Shown here piece by piece: positions 16,259-24,405 of a stretch of 64,000 bases of DNA. The translations under genes were made by a program, and so were the position numbers. Positions within the stretch are counted from its first letter, which is position 1. Every line of letters starts with the position of its first letter. The DNA is taken from assembly GCA_963838035.1 (NCBI GenBank), contig CAWIPM010000003.1, positions 1-64,000 of the forward strand. The letters run 5' to 3'. The stretch is from CAVVNN01 sp963838035 (GTDB lineage: Bacteria; Actinomycetota; Thermoleophilia; Solirubrobacterales; 70-9). Under the pieces are notes generated by a model. That model had not been told where the DNA came from and ran no database searches. It saw nothing but the letters and a program-made list of their open reading frames with translations.

Positions 16259-17026
16259 ATGCTCAGGCTCCTCGTCGGGGTGCTCGGCCTGATCGGCTGT
16301 GTCGCCGCCGTCGCTTTCGCCTCCGTGGATGGAGCGCCGGTCCGCGCCAAGGAGCCGCCGACTGTCCGGAAGTTTCGGCTCCGGCCGCTCGCCCTAGAGG
16401 GCAGACTCGGCTCCGCTCCGGCAAGGCCGAAGATCACGCGCCACCCGGCCCGGGTGACGGTCTCGACCGCGGCGACCTTCAAATTCCGTCTGCGGCGCCG
16501 TCACCTGCGCTTCGTCTGTCGCGTCGACGATCGGCGGGCGCGGCGCTGTCGGTCCCCGCTGAGGGTGAGTGACCTGGACGCGGGCCGGCACAGGTTCTCG
16601 GTCAGGGCTCTGAGCCGCTCCGGACAGAGGGGGCACCCGACGAGATTTCATTGGAAGGTAGTTGAGCCCCGGCCCTTCGAGGTATCGGTAGACACCGACA
16701 GCCTCCGATCGCTCTATCCCGGCGCTCCGCCGATGGAGCTGCCGCTCACTGTCACGAACCCAAACCCGGAAGCGATCCAAGTGGTGGCTCTACGCACCTT
16801 GGTTCCACAGAGCCCGCCGGGCTGCGAGGCGGCGGAGAACCTTGCCCTCACCGAATCCAGCGTCTCGGAGTCCGCGCCGCTCGTGGTGCCACCCGGGGGA
16901 AGCGCCGAGCTTCCCCGGGCCGGGATCTCCGCTCCTTCGATCCAATTGCGGGATCTACCCCGAAATCAGGACGCCTGCCAGGGCGGCCGGTTTGAGCTGC
17001 GCTTCGAGGGGACGGCACACGGATGA
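16259..17026 (+). CDS. Secreted protein with C-terminal NQDACQG domain shared with the upstream gene
   Basis: The 255-residue product has a signal peptide (LRLLVGVLGLIGCVAAVAFA). A central Ig-like stretch (about 60-135) includes FKFRLRRRHLRFVCRVDD and RHRFSVRALSRSGQ, like the beta-strand repeats of PPC/CHU-type secreted proteins. The C-terminal domain (about 140-252) runs SLYPGAPPMELPLTVTNPNP, PPGCEAAENLAL, VPPGGSAELP and NQDACQGGRFELRF. This parallels the upstream 156-residue protein residue by residue at LYPG, NP, GC, PG and NQDACQG. It lies 39 bp after gene 1, and its stop overlaps the next start (ATGA), so the three genes are co-transcribed. No catalytic residues are evident. Confidence 0.7.
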   Translation: MLRLLVGVLGLIGCVAAVAFASVDGAPVRAKEPPTVRKFRLRPLALEGRLGSAPARPKITRHPARVTVSTAATFKFRLRRRHLRFVCRVDDRRARRCRSPLRVSDLDAGRHRFSVRALSRSGQRGHPTRFHWKVVEPRPFEVSVDTDSLRSLYPGAPPMELPLTVTNPNPEAIQVVALRTLVPQSPPGCEAAENLALTESSVSESAPLVVPPGGSAELPRAGISAPSIQLRDLPRNQDACQGGRFELRFEGTAHG

Positions 17027-18891
17027 TGCGGCGGCGTAGGAAGAGATCCGCGGGCCTCCTGCTCACCGCGATCGTCGGCGTCGTCATCTCCGGCTCGGCG
17101 TTCGGCTACTTCTCCTCTGCCGGCACCGGACAGGCCTCGGCGAGCGTGACCAGCTTGGCCGCGCCGGCGATCACAGAAGCGACTCCTCAGGTCGGGGGAA
17201 TCGTGGAACTCAGCTGGACCGGCGTCAGCGGTCCCGGGCAAAGCGCAGTTAGGTACACGGTCCTGCGCGACGGTGCACCTGCCGGGGGCAATTGCCCCAT
17301 CAACGCCGCGGCTAAAACGCAGTGCACCGACAACGGGGTCGAAGCCGGGGAACATAGCTACGCGGTCCTGGCGCATTGGCGGACCTGGAGTGCCATGAGC
17401 GCGCCGGTCAGGACGACGGTGTCGATCGGTGCCCCCAAATACCTCTCAGTCATCGTCGACAACCCGGCCCCGACCGCAGGGACCACATCCAACCTCAGTG
17501 TCACCGTCCTCGACGGCGAAGGCGACGTCGTGCCGACATACTCCGGCTCCCACAGCCTTACCTTCTCCGGTGCCGCCTCGAGCCCCGCCGGCAACGCGCC
17601 CACCGTCTCCAACAGCTCGGGCACCGCGGTCGCCTTCGGCTCGGCCACCTCGCTCAACTTCGGCTCAGGGGTCGCCACCGTCTCCGGCGCCAGTAACGGC
17701 GTGATGAAGCTCTACAAGGCGGGCGCGGCGAGCATCTCGGCCACCGATGGCTCGATCTCCAGCAGCGCGCCGCTCGCCGTCACCGTCGGCGCAGCCGCGG
17801 CCTCCAAACTCAGCCTCAGCGCCACCTCGACCACTCCCACCGCCGGCGCGGCCGACAACCTGACGGTCACCGCGCTGGACGCCTACGACAACAGCGCCAG
17901 CGGCTACTCCGGCTCCCACAGCCTTACCTTCTCCGGTGCCGCCTCGAGCCCCGCCGGCAACGCGCCCACCGTCTCCAACAGCTCGGGCACCGCGGTCGCC
18001 TTCGGCTCGGCCACCTCGCTCAACTTCGGCTCAGGGGTCGCCACCGTCTCCGGCGCCAGTAACGGCGTGATGAAGCTCTACAAGGCGGGCGCGGCGAGCA
18101 TCTCGGCCACCGATGGCTCGATCTCCAGCAGCGCGCCGCTCGCCGTCACCGTCGGCGCAGCCGCGGCCTCCAAACTCAGCCTCAGCGCCACCTCGACCAC
18201 TCCCACCGCCGGCGCGGCCGACAACCTGACGGTCACCGCGCTGGACGCCTACGACAACAGCGCCAGCGGCTACTCCGGCTCCCACAGCCTTACCTTCTCC
18301 GGTGCCGCCTCGAGCCCCGCCGGCAACGCGCCCACCGTCTCCAATAGCTCGGGCACCGCGGTCGCCTTCGGCTCGGCCACCTCGCTCAACTTCGGCTCAG
18401 GGGTCGCCACCGTCTCCGGCGCCAGTAACGGCGTGATGAAGCTCTACAAGGCGGGCGCGGCGAGCATCTCGGCCACCGATGGCTCGATCTCCAGCAGCGC
18501 GCCGCTCGCCGTCACCGTGGCCGTCGGCCCTGCGGCCAGCTTGAGCGTTGCCAACATCACGGTGAGCGCCGGCACGATCGGATCACCGTGCGCCTTGACG
18601 TGCACAGTCACAGGCCTGGGCAACGAAGGGACGATAAGAGCAAACGTTGGCGTCGCCGACGGCTCGGGCAACCTGCTGGGCGAACTCGGCAGCGGGCATT
18701 CGGTGACCGTGACCAGCAACGGTGGGACGATCAGCGGAGGAGCGCTGCTGATCGCCGCCACGGGACCCGCTCTCTCCACCGGCCAGTTCACCTATATGTC
18801 AAAAGCCAAAGGCAACTTCAAAGACACGATCACCGCCGCGACTTCAGCGGGAACGGTTTACACGAGCGCAACGATCGCCGCCAGCAGATAG
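17023..18891 (+). CDS. Large secreted repeat protein with AYF-like signal, FnIII-like domain and tandem filamin/Ig-like repeats
   Basis: The 622-residue protein begins with RSAGLLLTAIVGVVISGSAF followed by GYFSSAGTGQASASV, again the SipW-type pattern. An FnIII-like domain follows (about 45-140: APAITEATPQVGGIVELSWT, YTVLRDG, HSYAVLAHW). Then come three Ig/filamin-like repeats (about 145-505) with the pattern ATSTTPTAGAADNLTVTALD, SGSHSLTFSGAASSPAGNA and ASNGVMKLYKAGAASISATD. A distinct C-terminal domain (about 505-622) has one cysteine pair (SPCALTCTV). The repeats are encoded by 366-bp units that are almost identical in DNA. The start overlaps the preceding stop. Repeats of this kind usually form extended stalks, so a fibre or adhesin-like role is inferred. 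Confidence 0.75.
   Translation: MMRRRRKRSAGLLLTAIVGVVISGSAFGYFSSAGTGQASASVTSLAAPAITEATPQVGGIVELSWTGVSGPGQSAVRYTVLRDGAPAGGNCPINAAAKTQCTDNGVEAGEHSYAVLAHWRTWSAMSAPVRTTVSIGAPKYLSVIVDNPAPTAGTTSNLSVTVLDGEGDVVPTYSGSHSLTFSGAASSPAGNAPTVSNSSGTAVAFGSATSLNFGSGVATVSGASNGVMKLYKAGAASISATDGSISSSAPLAVTVGAAAASKLSLSATSTTPTAGAADNLTVTALDAYDNSASGYSGSHSLTFSGAASSPAGNAPTVSNSSGTAVAFGSATSLNFGSGVATVSGASNGVMKLYKAGAASISATDGSISSSAPLAVTVGAAAASKLSLSATSTTPTAGAADNLTVTALDAYDNSASGYSGSHSLTFSGAASSPAGNAPTVSNSSGTAVAFGSATSLNFGSGVATVSGASNGVMKLYKAGAASISATDGSISSSAPLAVTVAVGPAASLSVANITVSAGTIGSPCALTCTVTGLGNEGTIRANVGVADGSGNLLGELGSGHSVTVTSNGGTISGGALLIAATGPALSTGQFTYMSKAKGNFKDTITAATSAGTVYTSATIAASR
17541..18517 (+). repeat. Tandem 366-bp coding repeat, 2.7 copies
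   Basis: Units start at 17,541, 17,907 and 18,273, all beginning CTCCGGCTCCCACAGCC, exactly 366 bp (122 codons) apart. The third unit stops matching at about 18,517. By eye the only difference noted is AACAGC versus AATAGC in the third copy (near 18,355). The frame is kept throughout. Confidence 0.95.
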
Positions 18892-19167
18892 AAACGCACC
18901 CTCGGACGGAGGGGTCGGCAACGGCGGGGTCCGGCGACCGCAAGGCTTCAGGACGATGATCGCTTCCAGCTTCCTGCCGTCCCCGTTTTGAGCCAAGCAC
19001 GGCCGCCACCAGGCCGTTTTCCACAAATACGAGGTGCGGAGCGGGTAGGGCCTCGGGGAACTCGATCAGCGGCGGCGCGCTTCCGCTCGCGCGGGATTGC
19101 GAGCGCCTCGGTAGCCACTCGGAGACGCTCGCGAAGGACGAAAAGCAAGAGCGTCAGGCGGGGACAA
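18892..19167. other. Non-coding gap between the surface operon and integrase 2, with hairpin repeat copy 8
   Basis: No gene is supported. Repeat copy 8 (19,096-19,163) ends just before the integrase 2 stop codon. Confidence 0.45.
19096..19163 (+). repeat. Island hairpin repeat, copy 8 (degenerate)
   Basis: It reads ATTGCGAGCGCC, spacer, GACGCTCGCGAAGGACGAA, AAGCAAGAGCGTCAGG. It lies about 205 bp past the surface operon stop, in the same orientation. Confidence 0.5.
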
Positions 19168-20320
19168 CTAGCGACGACTATCTCGCTCAAGGTATGCGCC
19201 GAGCATCACCGCCGCCTCGTCCTCCTTCCCCGGCATCAGGTGCCCGTAGCGATCAAGCGTCATCGTGATCGTCGAGTGGCCCATGTAGGTGCTGAGCGCT
19301 TTGGCGTTGACCCCGGCGGCGATCATGAAGGCGGCGTAGGTATGCCGGCACTCGTGCAGGCCGATTGGCTCCAGGCCAGCCGCTCTCCAGAGCTTCCGCG
19401 CTCGTTCGATCAGCGCATCGGGGCCAGCGGCTTTCCGCCCCGACCCCTGAAGACCAGATCCTCCCGGGTGCCCTGGGAGCGCAAACGATGCGCTGCCAGG
19501 TAGGAGCGAAGCGGCTTGGCTAGCGGAACCCGGCGCTTGCCGGCACGGCTCTTTGGCTCGATCGGCCCCTCCTTTGGGTCCCAGCCGCGCTCGACTCGGA
19601 TCAGGCCAGCCTCGAAGTCGACGTCTCCCCAGCGCAGCGCACGTAGCTCGCCTCGTCGAAGCCCGGCATAGAGCGCGGTCGCCCAGGGCGGGCGATCTGC
19701 GGGGTCAAGGGCCTCGAGAAGGGCCCGTGCCTCAGCGGGGCGAGCGACCCGCTCGCGTCCTCCCCTAAGCGCCGGGAGGGCCAGCCCCAGAGTCGGGTTG
19801 ATCGCCACTTCGTTTCGAGCGATCAGGCGGCGATAGATCGCCCGCAGGGGCAGGACCGTGTTTCTGATCGTGCTCGGGGCAAGGCCCTCGGCGAGCATCT
19901 CATCGACTAGGTCCTGGACCGCGTTTCGGTGAAGCGCAGAGGTCTTCAGGTGCCCGAAGCGAGGGACGATGCGGGCCCTGAGCGCCTGTTCATAGCCGCG
20001 CAGGGCTCCCGGCTTATAGGGATCGCCTGAGCGGGTCCTGACGACGCCCGCTTGAGCGGACTTGAGCCAGTCGCTGGCGGCCTGCTCGATGCGCTGGCGC
20101 GAAGGGGCCCGAAGGGCGCCGCGCTCCAGGGCGGCCTTGGTCTCCGCACGCCAGGCGCGGGCATCACCGAGCGTCTTGAAGGTCCTTCTGATCGTGCGCC
20201 GCTCAGCGGCCGCGTAGACCTGGGCCTGATAGCCAGTGGCCCAGAGCGGCCCGCACAGCGCGTTGAGTGGCGCACAACGATGCCCTCGGGCTTAGCTCTC
20301 GGTGCCATCGCCCAACACAC
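19168..20320 (-). pseudogene. Tyrosine recombinase/integrase 2, frameshifted
   Basis: It is a close paralogue of integrase 1. It starts MCWAMAPRAKPEGIVVRHST and carries LRAPSRQ, the core domain, AGLRRGELRALRW, HECRH-type, GHST and LDRYGHL segments, but in three frames. Near 20,245 a short stretch present in copy 1 (encoding GAKGCSCRPG) is missing, shifting the frame before the arm-domain strands. Near 19,427 one base is lost: the paralogue encodes KPLAPDALIE, whereas this copy reads KPLAPMR and stops. Both lesions would abolish activity. It lacks the IS21 insertion and so documents the uninterrupted target. It sits 220 bp from tRNA-Ser fragment copy 2, in the same arrangement as integrase 1 and copy 1. 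Confidence 0.85.
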
Positions 20321-20539
20321 CTAGCTCTGTGGGGCGCAGAATGGAAGTCCTTTGCGCGATCCAGATGCGATCGGGAGAATCCCCCGCACAGCGCCATTTG
20401 CCGCGATTGGGTGATTGCGGGGGCGCTCAGCCGCCGCCCGGCTCGGCCAACCCCGGTTGGGAAAGGCCCAGGTGTGCAGGGGGTTTGGGAGAGTGTTGTG
20501 GCAGGCCCGCTAAAGATGTTGTTCGGGCCGAATCGGCGG

Positions 20540-20584
20540 AATGGCTTTCGAGACCGCCCCGTTCAACCACTCCGGCACCCCTCC
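20540..20584 (-). repeat. 5' half of tRNA-Ser(CGA), putative attachment-site remnant, copy 2
   Basis: Read on the minus strand from 20,584: GGAGGGGTGCCGGAGTGGTT then GAACGGGGCGGTCTCGAAAGCCATT. It has the acceptor 5' strand, D-arm and anticodon loop of a tRNA-Ser with CGA anticodon, then loses tRNA character. It is 44/45 identical to copy 1 and in the same orientation, 15.3 kb away. It marks the junction between the island and the core chromosome; the first core gene starts at 20,669. Confidence 0.8.
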
Positions 20585-20668
20585 GGGATTCGGCCAGGCG
20601 GGTGATTCTAGGGCGGCTGCCGCCTCTCAGGACTCAAGGGGCGAAGGCGGCGTGACGACTGACGCTGC

Positions 20669-22600
20669 ATGCATGGCGGTGAGCAGACGCGGGTGGGGCA
20701 GTTCTTCGATCGGCGCCCGCGGCTGTTGCGGGCGCTGGCGTTGGCGGCGTTGGCCTGGGGACTCGGATATCTGACCTGGCGGATCGGGTGGAGCGGGCAG
20801 GGGGCGAGCCCGGTTGCCTTTGCGATGCTGCTGGTGACCGAGCTGTACGGGCTGTGGGCGCTGGGCAGCCTCACCTGGTTCTCCTGGTCCCACTCACCCG
20901 CGGTGCGCCCGCCCGCCACTCCCGGCCTCGAGGTCGACGTCTACGTCTGCACCTACGACGAGCCGGCCGAGGTGGTGCTGGCGACCCTGGCCGGCTGCCG
21001 CGCCCTCACCTACCCGCACACCACCTACCTGCTCGACGACGGGCGACGGGAGGAGATGGAGGAGCTGGCCAAGCTGGCCGGCGCTCGCTACCTGACCCGG
21101 CCCGACAACTCCCACGCGAAGGCGGGCAACATCAACGCGGCGCTTCCACGCACCGGCGGCGCGCTGGTGCTGATGCTCGACGCCGACCACGTGCCGATGC
21201 CCGACGCGCTCGACGCGATGGTCGGGTACTTCGACGATGAGCGGATGGCGCTCGTGCAGAGTCCGCACGACTTCTTCAACCACGACTCGGTGCAGCACTA
21301 CGTGGTCGGGCGGCACGAGCAGTCGCTCTTCTACCGGGTCATCTGCCCGGGAAAGGATCGCCACGGCGCCGCCTACTGGTGCGGCTCGGCGGCGCTGATC
21401 CGGCGCGAGGCGCTGTTGGAGATCGGCGGCGTCGCGACCGAGACGATCGCCGAGGACTTCCACACGACGATCCGGCTGCAACGGCATGGGTGGGTCAGCC
21501 GCTACCACGACGAGGTGCTGGTGCAGGGGCTGGCGCCTCACGATCTCGACGGCTATCTGCTGCAGCGCGACCGCTGGGCGCGGGGCAACCTCGCGGTCTT
21601 CTCCCTGCCGGAGTCGCCGCTGCGGGCACGCGAGCTGCGCCCGCTGCAACGACTCTCCTACTTCGTCAGCCTCGCCGCCTATCTGGCGCCGCCGATGCGG
21701 CTGCTGCTGCTGGCGACCCTGGGACTGGTGCTGTGGACCGGGGAGATGCCGATGAAGATCAGCCTGGTGGCGCTGGTGGCCCTGTGGCTGCCCTCGGTGA
21801 CGCTCAACCTCTGCGCAGGCGCGGCGCTGGCGCGCGGCTACATGCGGATCGGCGAGACCGCGCACTACGAGCTGCTGACGATGGAGATCTACACGCGGGC
21901 GCTGCGCTGCGCGCTGCGGCCGGGGCGGACGGCGTTCATGGTGACGCCGAAGCAGGGGGACGACGGCGGCGGCCTGAGCGCCGTGCGCCGGCTGCACCTG
22001 GTGCTCGCCTGCGCGGTGGTGGTCGGAGGCGGGACCCTGTTGCGACTGCTCGACCTGGCCGGCGTGGGGCCGCTGCCCGACCTGCCGGGCGTGGCCGCGG
22101 TGATCGTGCCGGCGCTGGGGCTCGTGGAGCTGCGTCGCATCGGGCGAACCCTGCTGGCGGTCGGGCGACGGCGCCAGCGGCGGCTCGTCTACCGCTTCGA
22201 GGGCGACGCTCCGGCCCATGTCTTCTCCAACGACGGGCATGTCGCCAGTCGCCTGGTCGACGCGAGCGCCGCCGGCGTCGGCCTGGTGACCGAAGCGCCG
22301 CTGGAGATCGGCTCGCGGCCCGCGGTGCTGCTTGAGCTGGGCGACTCGGCCGGGGACAGCCACGAGGTCGCCGCCCAGGTGGAAGTTCGCTCCTGTCGAG
22401 AGGCGGGCGGGCGCTGGCTGATCGGCGCCACGATCGCCGAGATCGACTCCGCCTCCCGGATGCATCTGATGGAGTGGTGCTACGTGGTCTGCAGCCATGA
22501 GCGCCTGCGCGGCCGCCGCCCGCTGGCGCCGGCCCAGGCGACCGAGTCGATCGTGGTACCGCTGAGAAAGCCGGTAAGAGGACTCTTAAGCGCCGCTTAG
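20669..22600 (+). CDS. Cellulose-synthase-like family 2 glycosyltransferase with C-terminal PilZ domain
   Basis: The 643-residue membrane protein has two N-terminal membrane segments (about 20-70). A GT2 catalytic domain follows with the processive-synthase signature: DD at 123-124 (LLDDGRREE), DAD at 171-173 (MLDADHVPMPD), ED at 262-263 (ETIAEDFHTT) and QRDRW at 299-303. Further membrane segments span about 325-490. A PilZ-like domain follows (about 500-625: RRRQRRLVYRFEGDAP, DASAAGVGLVTEAPLEIGSR, RWLIGATIAEID). The order matches BcsA, which polymerises beta-glucan from a UDP-sugar under cyclic-di-GMP control. No BcsB, BcsZ or BcsC partner is adjacent, so the polymer is unknown. The PilZ arginine motif (RRRQRR...D.S..G) is present. 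Confidence 0.85.
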   Translation: MHGGEQTRVGQFFDRRPRLLRALALAALAWGLGYLTWRIGWSGQGASPVAFAMLLVTELYGLWALGSLTWFSWSHSPAVRPPATPGLEVDVYVCTYDEPAEVVLATLAGCRALTYPHTTYLLDDGRREEMEELAKLAGARYLTRPDNSHAKAGNINAALPRTGGALVLMLDADHVPMPDALDAMVGYFDDERMALVQSPHDFFNHDSVQHYVVGRHEQSLFYRVICPGKDRHGAAYWCGSAALIRREALLEIGGVATETIAEDFHTTIRLQRHGWVSRYHDEVLVQGLAPHDLDGYLLQRDRWARGNLAVFSLPESPLRARELRPLQRLSYFVSLAAYLAPPMRLLLLATLGLVLWTGEMPMKISLVALVALWLPSVTLNLCAGAALARGYMRIGETAHYELLTMEIYTRALRCALRPGRTAFMVTPKQGDDGGGLSAVRRLHLVLACAVVVGGGTLLRLLDLAGVGPLPDLPGVAAVIVPALGLVELRRIGRTLLAVGRRRQRRLVYRFEGDAPAHVFSNDGHVASRLVDASAAGVGLVTEAPLEIGSRPAVLLELGDSAGDSHEVAAQVEVRSCREAGGRWLIGATIAEIDSASRMHLMEWCYVVCSHERLRGRRPLAPAQATESIVVPLRKPVRGLLSAA

Positions 22601-22633
22601 TCGCTATTCACGAGTACAGCGGAGACTGGCCCA

Positions 22634-23722
22634 ATGGTGAGAACGCTGCGGCCGGGGGCGGCACTGTTTCCGCTGAGGCTCTTTCTGGGTCTGACCTTCG
22701 TGTATGCCGGGGTGCAGAAGCTGAGCGACCCGGCCTTCCTGCACGCGGGGTCGCCCACGTACATCGGGACTCAGCTGGAAGGGTTCGCGCGGGCGACGCC
22801 GGGAGGGTTCCTGCTGCATACCTTCGCCCTCCCCCACCCCGAGCTGGCCGGGGTCGGCGTGGCGATCTTCGAGATCGTGGTCGGGCTGCTGGTGACGGCG
22901 GGCCTGATGACCCGGCCGGCCGCCGCGGCCGGGCTGGGGCTCAACTTCGTCTTCTTCCTCACCGCGAGCTGGCACACCAGCCCCTACTTCCTCGGCTCCG
23001 ACATCGTCTTCGTCTTCGCCTGGCTGCCGTTCGTGCTGAGCGGAGCGACCGGGCAGCCGGCGCTCGACAACATGCTGGAGCACCCACCCGAGTCGCTGAT
23101 GAGACGGACGCGATTGCACCCGCCCGATCCCGGCGAGGCCTATGCGGACACCCCGGGTGACACGTCGATGACGCGGCGGGCGCTGGTCGCGGAGGTTGCG
23201 GCGTTCGGGCTGGGGATCGCCGGAATCGCGGCGCTGCTGAAGGGCCCCTACACGGGCCCGACGGTGACGTCGCGGGCGCTCGGCGGCGGCAAGAGCTCGG
23301 CGGGCGGAGGCTCGGGGGCCAGCGGTGCAGGGGCCGGTGCCCCGACCGCCTCGACCTCGAATCCGTCTTCCGCCGCAGGCGGCCCCGGGCCCGGCGCGGC
23401 CCGGGGCCTGCCTTCCGGCGCGGTCAAGCTGGGGCCGGGAAGACGGCTGCCCAAGGGCCAGGCGGCGACCTATGCTGACCCGACCGAAGGGTCGCCGGAC
23501 ATCCTCATCCGCGACAGCGAAGGCGGGCTGAAGGCCTTCAGCGCCGTCTGCACCCACGCGGGCTGCACCGTCGGCTACAGCGAAGGGCGGATCTTCTGCC
23601 CCTGTCACGGCGGCGAATACAGCGCCGAAACCGGCGAAGTCCTGGCCGGCCCTCCCCCCGCCCCGTTGGCGCCGAAGCGGGTGGTGGAACAGGGCGGCCA
23701 GATCTACGCTGTGCCGAGCTAG
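22634..23722 (+). CDS. DoxX-like membrane domain fused to a Rieske [2Fe-2S] domain
   Basis: The 362-residue protein joins two modules. Residues 1-145 are a four-helix DoxX/DoxD-like membrane domain (LFPLRLFLGLTFVYAGVQKL, GVGVAIFEIVVGLLVTAGLM, LNFVFFLTASWHTSPYFLGS, FVFAWLPFVLSG). A further membrane segment near 185-205 (LVAEVAAFGLGIAGIAALL) and a Gly/Ser/Ala-rich linker (about 210-260) lead to a Rieske domain with CTHAGC at 306-311 and CPCHGG at 322-327. These are the two Cys and two His ligands of the cluster. DoxD relatives belong to thiosulfate:quinone oxidoreductases, so an electron-transfer role at the quinone pool is plausible but unproven. It follows the glycosyltransferase by 33 bp. 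Confidence 0.85.
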   Translation: MVRTLRPGAALFPLRLFLGLTFVYAGVQKLSDPAFLHAGSPTYIGTQLEGFARATPGGFLLHTFALPHPELAGVGVAIFEIVVGLLVTAGLMTRPAAAAGLGLNFVFFLTASWHTSPYFLGSDIVFVFAWLPFVLSGATGQPALDNMLEHPPESLMRRTRLHPPDPGEAYADTPGDTSMTRRALVAEVAAFGLGIAGIAALLKGPYTGPTVTSRALGGGKSSAGGGSGASGAGAGAPTASTSNPSSAAGGPGPGAARGLPSGAVKLGPGRRLPKGQAATYADPTEGSPDILIRDSEGGLKAFSAVCTHAGCTVGYSEGRIFCPCHGGEYSAETGEVLAGPPPAPLAPKRVVEQGGQIYAVPS

Positions 23723-23791
23723 GCTTCTGGACACTCCTGGAGAGGTGTCCGAGTGGTTTAAGGAGCGCGACTGGAAATCGCGTGGGCGGGG

Positions 23792-24334
<543 letters not shown>

Positions 24335-24405
24335 CTTCCCCGCCGGGCCGGTGTTAGGAGAGTGCTCGCGCGAATGCAGGGACTTCCCGCGACTTCGAGA
24401 CGCAG

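Noticed and set aside
17541..18517. CRISPR array
   Set aside because: Units are 366 bp, contiguous and in-frame coding sequence with no spacers.
5390..19163. A true integron cassette array
   Set aside because: The integrase lacks recognisable IntI features, the repeats lack clear GTTRRRY/RYYYAAC core sites, and their orientation varies along the array. Only the gene-plus-repeat layout is reminiscent.
20894..22498. Minus-strand 534-residue open frame
   Set aside because: Arg/Gln/His-rich shadow of the glycosyltransferase gene, a usual GC-rich artefact.
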